The notes under the pieces were generated by a model. The model did no database searches and was not told where the DNA came from. It worked only from the letters and a program-made list of their open reading frames with translations. Position numbers and translations under genes: made by a program. 37,330 bases of DNA from an uncultured Rivibacter sp. (lineage in GTDB: Bacteria; Pseudomonadota; Gammaproteobacteria; Burkholderiales; Burkholderiaceae). Shown here piece by piece: positions 15,992 to 24,268 of this stretch; positions within the stretch are counted from its first letter, which is position 1, and each line of letters begins with the position of its first letter. The stretch covers positions 1 to 37,330 of the forward strand of contig CAMLLU010000059.1 in NCBI GenBank assembly GCA_946480925.1, in the 5' to 3' direction.

Positions 15992-18900
15992 ATGAAGACG
16001 CCGTGGATCAAGCGCTTGGGGTGGGTGGCCGGTGGCATTGCGCTGCTGTGGGTGGTGTTGTGGCTCGCGGTGCCGCCGGTGCTCAAGTGGCAGTTGCAGA
16101 CGCGTGTGTCGACGCTGCTCGGGCGTGAGTTCATGGTCGAGTCGGTGCGCTTCCAGCCGTGGAATCTCGACCTCGTGCTGCATGGCGTGAGCGTGGCCGG
16201 CGCTGCAGGCGGCGAACCGCTGCTGCAGGTGGAGCGCCTGCGGGGCAACGTGTCGGCGTCGTCGCTGTTTCGCCGGGCGCCGGTCATCGAGGCGCTCGAG
16301 GTCGACAAACTGCGGCTGCGCGTGGCGCGGCTGGCCGATGGGCACTACGACGTCGACGACCTGATCGAGCGCTTCACGCCGCGTGCCGACGAGCCGGAGT
16401 CTTCTTCGGAGCCCGCGCGTTTTGCGCTCTACAACGTGGAGGTGCACGACGCCTCGCTGCGCTTCGACGACCGCCCCGCCGCCCGCGTGCACGAGGTCGA
16501 AGCGCTGCACCTGGCGCTGCCTTTCATTTCGAGCCTGCCCGCGCAACTGGAAGTGAAGGTGCTGCCCCGGCTGGCCTTCAAGCTCAACGGCGTGGCCTTC
16601 GACAGCCGTGCCGAAACCACGCCGTTTGCCGACGACCACGAAACGCTGCTGCGGCTCAAGGTGGACGACCTGGACGTGGCGCCCTACCTGGGCTACGTGC
16701 CCAAGGCCCTGCCGGTGCGGCTGGTGCGCGGAGTGCTGGCCAGCGACCTGGCGCTGCAGTTTCGTGAAGTGCAGCAGGCCGCCCCCTCCGTGGTGTTGAG
16801 CGGCACTCTGGGCGTGCGTGGCCTGGCGCTGCAGGACGCCACGGGCGCACCGCTGGCGGCATGGCGGCAACTGCAACTGGGGCTGCGCGACGTGCAGCCG
16901 CTGGCGCGCAAGCTCACCTTCGATTCACTGCGGCTCGACGGTGCCGAGCTGCACGTGGCGCGCAATGCCGCCGGACGCATCAACCTGCTGAACCTGCAGG
17001 CGGCGCCGGGCAAGGCTGCTGCGGCCGCGAGCGCACCGTCGAACGGCACGGCGTCGTCGCCCTGGCAGGTGAACATCGCGGCGCTGGAACTCACCGATGC
17101 GCGCGTGTCGTGGAACGACGCCGCCGTGAAGCCGGCCGCGGCGCTGGTGCTGGACGGCCTGTCGCTGCAGGCCAGGCAATTGAAGTGGCCGGCCGCCGGG
17201 CCGGTGCCGTTGTCACTGCAAGCCACGCTGCGCGCGCAGGGCAGCAACGCGCAGGCGGCCGGGCAGCTTGCGGCCAAAGGCAACGCCAGCGACCGCGAAG
17301 CCAAGCTGGACCTCACGCTGAACGACGTGTCGCTGGAGGCGCTGGCGCCTTATGTGGCGCAGGCACTGACACTCCGCCTACAGGGCCGCCTGTCGGCGCA
17401 GGGGCAGCTCGACTGGGCCGGTGGTGACGATGACCAAGCCCGCCTGAAGCTCGGGCTTGCACAAGCCACTCTGAACGACCTGCGCATCGCGCCCGCCACC
17501 GTCACACGCGGCGCCCTGCGCGATGGCGCCACGCTGCAGCAGCTGGCGCTGGCCGACGTGCAGGTGGACGTGCCGGCCCGCAGCGTGACGCTCGGCAAGG
17601 TGACGATCACCCAGCCCGTGCTGGCCCTGGCACGCGATGCGCGCCAGCAGCTCAACGTGCAGCAGTGGGTGCGCAACAGCAGTGCTGACGACGCGCCCGC
17701 CTCCACGCCCGAGGCCGAGTCGCCTCCCTGGCGCGTGCAGCTCGACCAGCTCGTACTCGAGCGCGGGCAGGTCAGCTTCACCGACGAAGCGGTGCTGACC
17801 CGCGGCGAACCCACGCGCCTGGAGATCGGCACGCTGCAGGTCGGCATGCAGCAGCTCGCATGGCAAGGCGATCGCTCGCTGCCGCCAGCCAAGGTGCAGC
17901 TCAGCGCACGCATCGCCAGCGGCATGCTCGACTGGAAGGGCGAGCTCGGCCTCGCGCCGCTGCAGGCTCGCGGCCAGCTGCGCGCCACGCGCGTGCCGGT
18001 GCAGGCCTTCACCGCCTATGCCGCCGGCCAGCTGCCGGTGACGGTGCTGCGCGCCGAGGCGGGTTACAGCGGCCAGTTCGCCGTGCGCCAGACCCCGGCG
18101 GGCTTCGATGCCGAGGCGGCCGGCGACGTGCTGATGGGCGACGTGCACGTGAGCACACTGGCCGGCGCCGAAGAGCTGCTGAGCTGGCAGGCGCTGGCGC
18201 TGAAGCGGCTGCAATTCAAGCTCAAGCCCGAAGCCAAGCCGCAGCTCGACATCGGCGAGGTCGCGTTGAGCGATTTCTACTCGCGCCTGGTAGTCACCGA
18301 GGAAGGCCGCTTCAACGTGCAGGAGGTACACCCCGCCAGCGCAGCGGCCAGCGCGCCTGCCGGGTCAGCCGCCACGGCATCAGCCCCTGTATCAGCTCCC
18401 GCATCGGCCCCGGCCCAGACTGCCGACCGCACCGCCGACGCACCGCTGCCGCTGGACGTTCGCGTGGGCGGCATCCGGCTGACGAACGGCCGCGTCGATT
18501 TCACCGACCGGTTCGTGCGGCCCAACTACAGCGCGGAGCTGACCGACCTCAACGGCCGGCTCGGCGCGTTCGGCTCCGCATCGCGCGAGATGGCCGACGT
18601 GCAGCTCACCGGCCGCGTGGCCGGCACCGGCCGGCTCGAGATCGGCGGGCGCATCAACCCCACCGCCAAGCCGCTGGCGCTGGACGTGCAGGCACGCGCC
18701 GCCGACATCGAGCTTTCGCCGCTGTCGCCCTACGCCGGCAAGTACGCGGGCTACGGCATCGAACGCGGCAAGCTCAGCGTGGACGTGGCCTACAAGATCG
18801 ACGCCGACGGCCGGCTCGAGGCCAACAACCGCGTGGTGCTGAACCAGCTCACCTTCGGCGAGCGCATCGATTCGCCCACCGCCACCAAGCTGCCGGTGCA

Positions 18901-19651
18901 GCTGGCCGTGGCGCTGCTGAAAGACCGCAACGGTGTGATCGACGTGAACCTGCCGGTGAGCGGCAGCCTCAACGACCCTGAATTCAGCATCGGCGGCGTC
19001 ATCGTCAAGCTCATCGTCAACCTGCTGGTCAAGGCCATCACCTCGCCGTTTGCGCTGCTCACCGGTGGCGGAGGCGAAGAGCTCAACCAGGTGGACTTCG
19101 CCCCCGGCACCGCCACCCTGAACGCCACGAGCGCGCAGACGCTCGACAAGGTGGCCAAGGCCCTGGGCGAGAAGCCGGCCTTGAAGATGACCATCGTGGG
19201 CACCGCCGACCTGGCCAGCGAGCGCGAAGCCTGGCAGCGCGCCCAGCTCGAAGCGCGCCTGCTGGGCGAGCGCCGCAAGGAGCTGCTGCGCGCCGGCGCC
19301 GACCCCAATGCGCCGGTGGCACTGGGTGCGGACGACCGGGCACGTTTGCTGAAGGCGCTCTACCAGCAGACTGAAATCCCCGGCAAGCCGCGCAACGCAC
19401 TCGGGCTCACGAAGGACGTTCCGCCCGCGCAGATGGAAGCACTGCTGCGCCAGCAGATACCCGCCACGCCCGAAACCATGCGCGAGCTGGCCCAACAGCG
19501 AGGCCTGGTGGTGCGCGACGCATTGGTGGCCAAGGGCCTGCCCAGCGAACGTCTGTTCCTGGGCGCACCCAAACCCGCCACAGCCGCCTCAGCGCCCGGC
19601 ACCAGCGAAAACGCCGGTGCACGCGCCCTCCTCAGCCTTTCGCTGCAATGA
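15992..19651 (+). CDS. Large DUF748 / AsmA-like envelope protein
   Basis: A 1219-residue protein with one N-terminal membrane segment (about residues 9-30, WVAGGIALLWVVLWLAV). It continues in an AsmA-like manner: VSTLLGREFMVESVRFQPWNLDLVLHGV and the repeated beta-strand body of DUF748 proteins, with YDVDDLIERF and VDFTDRFVRPNYSAELTDLNGRL segments. These belong to the AsmA/YhdP/TamB-like group of long beta-groove proteins thought to carry phospholipids or affect outer-membrane assembly. The C-terminus (from about 1025) holds VDFAPGTATLNATSAQTLDKVAKAL, which resembles an OmpA-like peptidoglycan-binding segment. Ala/Ser/Pro-rich linkers occur near residues 345 and 785-810. There is no strong Shine-Dalgarno. 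The gene stands alone, flanked on both sides by related heptamer repeats. Confidence 0.87.
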   Translation: MKTPWIKRLGWVAGGIALLWVVLWLAVPPVLKWQLQTRVSTLLGREFMVESVRFQPWNLDLVLHGVSVAGAAGGEPLLQVERLRGNVSASSLFRRAPVIEALEVDKLRLRVARLADGHYDVDDLIERFTPRADEPESSSEPARFALYNVEVHDASLRFDDRPAARVHEVEALHLALPFISSLPAQLEVKVLPRLAFKLNGVAFDSRAETTPFADDHETLLRLKVDDLDVAPYLGYVPKALPVRLVRGVLASDLALQFREVQQAAPSVVLSGTLGVRGLALQDATGAPLAAWRQLQLGLRDVQPLARKLTFDSLRLDGAELHVARNAAGRINLLNLQAAPGKAAAAASAPSNGTASSPWQVNIAALELTDARVSWNDAAVKPAAALVLDGLSLQARQLKWPAAGPVPLSLQATLRAQGSNAQAAGQLAAKGNASDREAKLDLTLNDVSLEALAPYVAQALTLRLQGRLSAQGQLDWAGGDDDQARLKLGLAQATLNDLRIAPATVTRGALRDGATLQQLALADVQVDVPARSVTLGKVTITQPVLALARDARQQLNVQQWVRNSSADDAPASTPEAESPPWRVQLDQLVLERGQVSFTDEAVLTRGEPTRLEIGTLQVGMQQLAWQGDRSLPPAKVQLSARIASGMLDWKGELGLAPLQARGQLRATRVPVQAFTAYAAGQLPVTVLRAEAGYSGQFAVRQTPAGFDAEAAGDVLMGDVHVSTLAGAEELLSWQALALKRLQFKLKPEAKPQLDIGEVALSDFYSRLVVTEEGRFNVQEVHPASAAASAPAGSAATASAPVSAPASAPAQTADRTADAPLPLDVRVGGIRLTNGRVDFTDRFVRPNYSAELTDLNGRLGAFGSASREMADVQLTGRVAGTGRLEIGGRINPTAKPLALDVQARAADIELSPLSPYAGKYAGYGIERGKLSVDVAYKIDADGRLEANNRVVLNQLTFGERIDSPTATKLPVQLAVALLKDRNGVIDVNLPVSGSLNDPEFSIGGVIVKLIVNLLVKAITSPFALLTGGGGEELNQVDFAPGTATLNATSAQTLDKVAKALGEKPALKMTIVGTADLASEREAWQRAQLEARLLGERRKELLRAGADPNAPVALGADDRARLLKALYQQTEIPGKPRNALGLTKDVPPAQMEALLRQQIPATPETMRELAQQRGLVVRDALVAKGLPSERLFLGAPKPATAASAPGTSENAGARALLSLSLQ

Positions 19652-19660
19652 CGCGACGAC

Positions 19661-19703
19661 AGTGACTCGCGACCAGTCACCGGTCACAAGTCACTGGTCA
19701 CCA
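19661..19703. repeat. Degenerate heptamer repeat between convergent DUF748 and GST genes
   Basis: From 19662 the bases read as six seven-base units: GTGACTC, GCGACCA, GTCACCG, GTCACAA, GTCACTG, GTCACCA. The arms GACCAGT (19671-19677) and ACTGGTC (19693-19699) are perfectly complementary, so the array can fold. It fills the gap between two converging stop codons and may act as a terminator, although there is no T-tract. Confidence 0.65.
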
Positions 19704-19705
19704 GA

Positions 19706-20386
19706 TCAGCCTCGCGAAGTGCGATAGGGCTCGTCGAAGGGCAGGAAGTCCTGCTCGGCCAGGGCGTCCTTCACCCAGGCCTGCACGGCCGGCACCTCCC
19801 ACACGCGTTGCACGTAGGCGCTGATCTGCGCAGGCACCGGCAAGGCGTAGGTGCGCAGGCGCATGCACACCGGCGCGTAGAACGCATCGGCAATGGTGAA
19901 GCGGCCGAACAGGAACGGGCCGCCGTGCTGTTCGAGCAGTTGGCTCCACATCTGCACGATGCGCTCGAGGTCCTTCTTCAGCTGCGGCTGCTCGGCCAGC
20001 ATGCGCTGGCCGATCTCGGGCAGCGAGGCTTCGATGTTCATCGGGCAGTGCGTGCGCAGCGCCGAGAAGCCCGCATGCATCTCGGCACAGACGCTGCGCG
20101 CGACGGCACGCTGCTTCGGGTCGTCGGGCCACAGGCGCCGCTCGGGGAATCGCTCGGCCAGGTATTCGGCGACGGCCAGCGTGTCCCACACCGAAAGGTC
20201 GCGGTCCACCAGCACCGGCACGCGGCCGGCCGGCGTCACCTTGGCCAGCGCGTTCTTGAATTCGGAACCCTCGTCGAACGACAGGCGCAGCTTCACTTCC
20301 TCGAAAGCGATGCCTGCGTGGGTCATCAGCACCCAGGGGCGCATGGACCACGACGAATAGTTCTTGTTGCCGATGTAGAGCTGCAT
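19706..20386 (-). CDS. Glutathione S-transferase family protein
   Basis: A 226-residue protein with an N-terminal thioredoxin-like GST domain (about 1-80): MQLYIGNKNYSSWSMRPWVL, with serines in the usual active-site place, TPAGRVPVLVDRD (cis-Pro turn), and DTLAVAEYLAERFP, whose acidic residue contacts glutathione. An all-helical C-terminal domain (about 90-215) contains FLFGRFTIADAFYAPV, the family's N-capping-box/hydrophobic-staple region. The SSWS start recalls serine-type bacterial GSTs. The substrate cannot be inferred. It converges on the DUF748 gene. Its upstream neighbour on the same strand is the NDUFA9-like gene, 115 bases away. Confidence 0.92.
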   Translation of the reverse strand: MQLYIGNKNYSSWSMRPWVLMTHAGIAFEEVKLRLSFDEGSEFKNALAKVTPAGRVPVLVDRDLSVWDTLAVAEYLAERFPERRLWPDDPKQRAVARSVCAEMHAGFSALRTHCPMNIEASLPEIGQRMLAEQPQLKKDLERIVQMWSQLLEQHGGPFLFGRFTIADAFYAPVCMRLRTYALPVPAQISAYVQRVWEVPAVQAWVKDALAEQDFLPFDEPYRTSRG

Positions 20387-20501
20387 GGCTTGGCTGCCTT
20401 TCGCATTGGTGTGTTGGGACGCGTGATGCTAGTCGCGCATCGGCCTCGCCGCGGTGAGATCGGCGCATGGGATTGATGCGCGCCGAGCAAGCGCCCCGGC
20501 A

Positions 20502-21461
20502 TCAATGGTGGGCGAGCGCGCGCCAGTGGTTGAGGTGCGCCTGGTTGGGCGCCGTACCCAGGTAGGCGGGTGCCACCGCCTCCAGCGCCGTCGGCGTGAT
20601 GCCCAGGCTCTGCAACCCCGGCAGCCGGCCGGTGGCCACGTTGGGCACCTTCATCGAGTCGAGGTTGTCGGCCGAGACCAGCGGCTCGCCGGGCAGCAGG
20701 CCCAACAGTGCTGCCTGCACGCGCGCCAGCCCGTCGGGCAGGCTGAACACCGGCCGCGGGTGGCCCGACCAGTGGCCGGCCATCTTCACCAGCTCGTGCA
20801 GCTCGTAGACCCGCGGGCCCGTGCATTCGATGGTGAGGCCGACGGTCTGTGGCGAATCGAGGCAGGCCATGAGGGCCGCGGCCACGTCCTCCACCCACAC
20901 CGGCTGGAACTTCGCATGCGCACTGGCCAGCGGCATCAGCGGGAACCCCGCCTGCAGCCTCGCAAACAGGTTGAGGAAGTGATCGGCCTCGCCGAACATC
21001 ACGCTGGGCCGCAGCAACGTGAGGTCGAGCCCCGCCGTCTGCAGCGCCGCCTCGCCCGCGGCCTTGCTGCGCAGGTAGCGCGAAGGCGCATCGGCCGCCG
21101 CACCCAGCGCGCTCACGTGCACCACGCGGCGCACACCAGCGGCCTGGCAGGCGGCCGCCAGCCGGCGCGGCAGCTCCACGTGCACGTGCTCGAACTCGCG
21201 TTCGCTGCCGTGCAGGATGCCCACGAGGTTGACCACCGCGTCGCAACCCGGCAGCAGGGCACGAAGTTGCGCATCGTCGTGCACGTCGGCCGCCACGAGC
21301 GTGACGCCGGGCAAGGTGTTCAGGGCCCTGGCGCGCCCCAGGTGCTGCGTGGGCACCACGATCTCGCCATCGGCCGCGCCTTCACGCGCCACCAGTTGCG
21401 CGCACAGGCTGCGGCCGACGAAGCCGCTGCCACCCAGGATCAGGAGTTGTCGCTCGGTCAT
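20502..21461 (-). CDS. Complex I NDUFA9-like NAD(P)-binding protein (atypical SDR)
   Basis: A 319-residue extended/atypical short-chain dehydrogenase-like protein. The N-terminus reads ERQLLILGGSGFVGRSLC, a GxxGxxG Rossmann motif. Later segments are GCDAVVNLVGILHGSEREFEHVHVELPRRLAAACQ, HVSALGAAADAPSRYLRSKAAGE (a YxxxK motif) and LRPSVMFGEADHFLN, all typical of the bacterial complex I NDUFA9 subunit family. Whether bacterial members bind complex I is not known; they may act on quinone or lipid metabolism. GAGAGGGGG precedes the ATG at 21461. It lies 113 bases downstream of the lytic transglycosylase gene across a GC-rich palindromic stretch. Confidence 0.9.
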   Translation of the reverse strand: MTERQLLILGGSGFVGRSLCAQLVAREGAADGEIVVPTQHLGRARALNTLPGVTLVAADVHDDAQLRALLPGCDAVVNLVGILHGSEREFEHVHVELPRRLAAACQAAGVRRVVHVSALGAAADAPSRYLRSKAAGEAALQTAGLDLTLLRPSVMFGEADHFLNLFARLQAGFPLMPLASAHAKFQPVWVEDVAAALMACLDSPQTVGLTIECTGPRVYELHELVKMAGHWSGHPRPVFSLPDGLARVQAALLGLLPGEPLVSADNLDSMKVPNVATGRLPGLQSLGITPTALEAVAPAYLGTAPNQAHLNHWRALAHH

Positions 21462-21574
21462 TGGTGCCCCCTCTCGCTTCGCGAGGCTCCTCCGGGAAGA
21501 GCGACGCGCCCCCTTCGGAACAACCGGGCGGGAGCACTCATCGCGTCTTCTCCTTCCGTGAGGTGGGCACCCGC

Positions 21575-23620
21575 TCAGGGCAGGCTGGTATCGGGCGCGG
21601 GTGCCGCGTCAGAACGTGGAGCAATCGCCGGGCCCAGCCGGGCCTTCAGCGATTGGGCGTTGCCGGTCAGCAAGGCCGAATACACCGTCGCGTTCGACAG
21701 CACTTTCTTCACGTAGTCGCGTGTTTCGGAAAACGGAATGTTCTCGGCCCAGGCCGCGGGCTCCAGCGGTGGCCCTTCGCGCCAGCGGCGCGAGCGCGCC
21801 GGGCCGGCGTTGTAGGCCGCGGTGGCCAGGGGCACGGAGCCGCCGAAGTCGTCGAGCACCAGGCGCAGGTAGCGCGTGCCCAGCCGCAGGTTGGTGCCGG
21901 GGTCGGTGATGAGGCCAGGGTTGTAGGAGATGCCGGCCTTGCGCGCGGTCCACTGCGCGGTGGCGGGCATCAGTTGCATCAGGCCCGAGGCGCCGACCGA
22001 CGAACGTGCGTCGATCGCGAAGCGCGACTCCTGCCGGATGAGGCCATAGACGTAAGCCGCATCGAGCCCGGCCTCGCGCGCAGCGGCCAGCACGTCGCGC
22101 CGGAAGGGCGTGGGGAAGCGCTGCTCGAGGTCGATTTCGTTCTGCGTGCGTTCGCTGGTGTTGATGCAGCGGTCCCACACCTCGCGTTCGCAGGCCAGCT
22201 GCGCGGCGGCCAGCAGCTCGCGGTCACCCATGCCGCGCAGCGTGAAGTTCCATTCGCGCACGCCTTCGCCGCGCAGGCCCAGCGAAATGAGCGCCAGCGC
22301 ACGCGCCAGGCCCGGCGTGGCCAGCGCCGCGGCACGCTCTTCTCCAGTAAGCGGGGCCGGCTTGGGTGGCATCACGAAAGGCTGGCCCAGCTCTTCGGCG
22401 GCGAGCTTGCCGTAGAAGCTCACCTGGCGTGCCAGCGGCGAGAGCAGCTCGTGCGCCTGCTGCTTGAGCGCTTCGCCGTCCTGCGAGTCACGCGACAGCA
22501 CCAGCAGCGCACGCGCCTTCCAGTACACCCAGGCGGGGTCGCGCTGTTCCTGCTGGCTCATCGCGTTGATCGCCTGCATGACCTGCTGCCAGCGACCCGC
22601 GCCGTTGTTGGCCCGCAGCCCGGAGCGTGCCTTCCAGGCCAGCACGTCTTCGGGCCCTTCGGCGGCATCGCTGCCGCCGCGGCGGGTCGTGACGGCGCGC
22701 TGGTAGTAGGTGTCGGCGGTGGGCAGCAGCTTCATCGCGGCCTGCTTGGCCACGGTGTTCCACAACCAGGCCACGGCCGCCGGCCCAAGCCGGGCCTGCA
22801 GCGCCTCGCTCCAGTGGCTGTCGAGCTGCACGGCCGCGCCGTCGGGGTCGTTGACAGCCAGGCGGATGAGCGCCAGCACCGCCAGCTCGGCAGCGGTGCG
22901 GTTGCGCGCGTTGGCCTTGCGCGCCAGGTAGCGCGGCGGGCTCTCGAACAGCTCGTCCACCGCCTTCGCGGCGTCTTCGTCCATGAGCCCGGCGGCGTGG
23001 CGCGCGGCGCGCGGGCGGTTGCTTTCCGTAGTGAGGCGCGCCTTGCGCCACACGTCGGTCGCATCCAGCCGCTGCGCGGTATACAAGGTGGTGGCCATCA
23101 GCGTGCAGCCGTCGTCGAGGTCGCGCTGCGCCATCCAGGCGGCGCGCGCCTCCTTCGCCACGTCGTCGCCGGCCTCGTGGCGCGCCAGCAGCGCGTAGCA
23201 GGTGACCTCGCGGTCGTCGTTCATGCGAAAGCGCGGGTATTCGAGCGACACGTTGCGCCAGTCGCGCCTACGGCCGAGCTCGAGCAGCCAGTCGTTGCGC
23301 AGGCGGTCTTCCACGTAGGTGCCGGCCCAGCGCGAATAGAACTCGTCGAGGTCGGCCTGCGTGGCTTCGCCGAGGCGGTTGTTGAGTTCCCAGTAGTCCA
23401 CCCAGGGCGCCAGCGGGCTGCGTGCCGCGGCCGCAGCGGCACGCGCGGCGGTCAGGCGGGCCTTGTCGCGCCGGCGCAGCGCGTCGCGCGCTTCCAGCAC
23501 GGCGTCGGCACCGGCCACCACCGCGTTGGCGGTGGCAGGCGCTTGCGCCGATGCCGGAACGTTCACCGTTGCCGCCAGCAGCAACGCACCGGCCAGCACG
23601 GCCTTTTTCTTCTCAAACAT
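21575..23620 (-). CDS. Soluble lytic murein transglycosylase (Slt70-like)
   Basis: A 681-residue periplasmic muramidase that cleaves peptidoglycan to 1,6-anhydromuropeptides. The start at 23620 is backed by AGGAAG and a signal peptide (MFEKKKAVLAGALLLAATVNVPASAQ). A long helical, Ala-rich region (about 40-490) corresponds to the superhelical U/L domains of Slt70. The C-terminal SLT domain (about 515-640) has YGLIRQESRF with catalytic Glu531, SSVGASGLMQLMPATA, NLRLGTRYLR and ATAAYNAGPARSRRW. Length and layout match E. coli Slt. The gene is divergent from a small secreted-protein gene across 248 bases that contain a perfect inverted repeat. Confidence 0.94.
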   Translation of the reverse strand: MFEKKKAVLAGALLLAATVNVPASAQAPATANAVVAGADAVLEARDALRRRDKARLTAARAAAAAARSPLAPWVDYWELNNRLGEATQADLDEFYSRWAGTYVEDRLRNDWLLELGRRRDWRNVSLEYPRFRMNDDREVTCYALLARHEAGDDVAKEARAAWMAQRDLDDGCTLMATTLYTAQRLDATDVWRKARLTTESNRPRAARHAAGLMDEDAAKAVDELFESPPRYLARKANARNRTAAELAVLALIRLAVNDPDGAAVQLDSHWSEALQARLGPAAVAWLWNTVAKQAAMKLLPTADTYYQRAVTTRRGGSDAAEGPEDVLAWKARSGLRANNGAGRWQQVMQAINAMSQQEQRDPAWVYWKARALLVLSRDSQDGEALKQQAHELLSPLARQVSFYGKLAAEELGQPFVMPPKPAPLTGEERAAALATPGLARALALISLGLRGEGVREWNFTLRGMGDRELLAAAQLACEREVWDRCINTSERTQNEIDLEQRFPTPFRRDVLAAAREAGLDAAYVYGLIRQESRFAIDARSSVGASGLMQLMPATAQWTARKAGISYNPGLITDPGTNLRLGTRYLRLVLDDFGGSVPLATAAYNAGPARSRRWREGPPLEPAAWAENIPFSETRDYVKKVLSNATVYSALLTGNAQSLKARLGPAIAPRSDAAPAPDTSLP

Positions 23621-23723
23621 CGTCACTTCCTGAAGCTCGTTTCTCGTTCGCGCGCCCCGCCAGCCCCACTGCGCCTGAACCACCCGGGTGAATTTACTCC
23701 TGCGCTCCGTGCCTGTCGGCGAC

Positions 23724-23750
23724 GTTGCACAACCTTTCATCCTGTGCAAC
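23724..23750. promoter_or_regulatory. Perfect inverted repeat in the slt / small secreted protein intergenic region
   Basis: GTTGCACA (23724-23731) and TGTGCAAC (23743-23750) are perfect complements with an 11-base spacer. Directly after it lie two direct repeats, CGCAGTTCGTC (23751-23761) and CGCAGTTCATC (23772-23782), 21 bp apart or two helical turns. The block sits in a 248-base divergent region, so an operator is plausible. No obvious -35/-10 pair was found. Confidence 0.45.
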
Positions 23751-23868
23751 CGCAGTTCGTCCGGCATCGCCCGCAGTTCATCGCAATCGTCTCGCAGGAG
23801 GCAGGACCGCTGCCTAAAGTTCCTGCATCGACAAGCCAAACGGCTGCCACCCCTGAAAGGACGACACC

Positions 23869-24189
23869 ATGAACCGCACGCTCAATGCCCTGTTCGCCGC
23901 GGCCCTGACGCTGGCCACGCTGGCACTGGCCTTGGCGCCCGCCCTTCAGGCGCCGCAGACCCTGGATGCCGGCCTCTCGCCGCAACAAGTACGCACCATC
24001 GAGCCGCCGCTGGTCGAAATCGCCGGCAAGCGCCTGCTCGAGCCCAGCGCCGCACCGGCCTCCAAGCCGCAACGCGTGGTGCAGCTGCCGCGCGTCGAGA
24101 TCCGCGCTTCGCGCAGCGACCTCACCCTGGCCGTCGGCAGCGGCCAGTTCGAAGGCCAACCGGTGATGGCAGCGAAGCGCTCCGATTGA
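23869..24189 (+). CDS. Small predicted secreted protein of unknown function
   Basis: A 106-residue protein that I do not recognise. The N-terminus (MNRTLNALFAAALTLATLALALAPALQ) is a clear signal or membrane segment. The mature part has no cysteine and contains QRVVQLPRVEIRASRSDL, which loosely resembles the 'LP-x-V-V-V-T-G-x-R' strand seen at the start of TonB plugs and in other small betaproteobacterial exported proteins. GAAAGGACG precedes the ATG. The gene has its own strong terminator 48 bases after its stop, so it is probably a single-gene transcript, perhaps well expressed. Confidence 0.68.
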   Translation: MNRTLNALFAAALTLATLALALAPALQAPQTLDAGLSPQQVRTIEPPLVEIAGKRLLEPSAAPASKPQRVVQLPRVEIRASRSDLTLAVGSGQFEGQPVMAAKRSD

Positions 24190-24208
24190 AGATTGAAGGT
24201 TGATCGAT

Positions 24209-24229
24209 AGACCCTTACCCATCGGGTCT
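24209..24229. other. Small hairpin between the secreted protein gene and its terminator
   Basis: AGACCC and GGGTCT form a perfect six-base stem with a nine-base loop. It has no T-tract. Together with the stronger terminator beyond it, it may form part of a bidirectional stop for the converging LysR gene. Confidence 0.35.
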
Positions 24230-24236
24230 AGCTTGG

Positions 24237-24268
24237 GGGCGGCCGCGCAGAGCGAGCCGCCCTTTTTT
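24237..24268 (+). terminator. Intrinsic terminator of the small secreted protein gene
   Basis: GGGCGGC (24237-24243) pairs with GCCGCCC (24256-24262) across a 12-base loop and is followed by six T residues. The T-run overlaps the TAA stop of the convergent LysR gene, so the two genes share their 3' boundary. Confidence 0.9.

Noticed and set aside
15946..19703. Heptamer arrays as a CRISPR array
   Set aside because: Units are seven bases with no spacers, and no cas genes are present.
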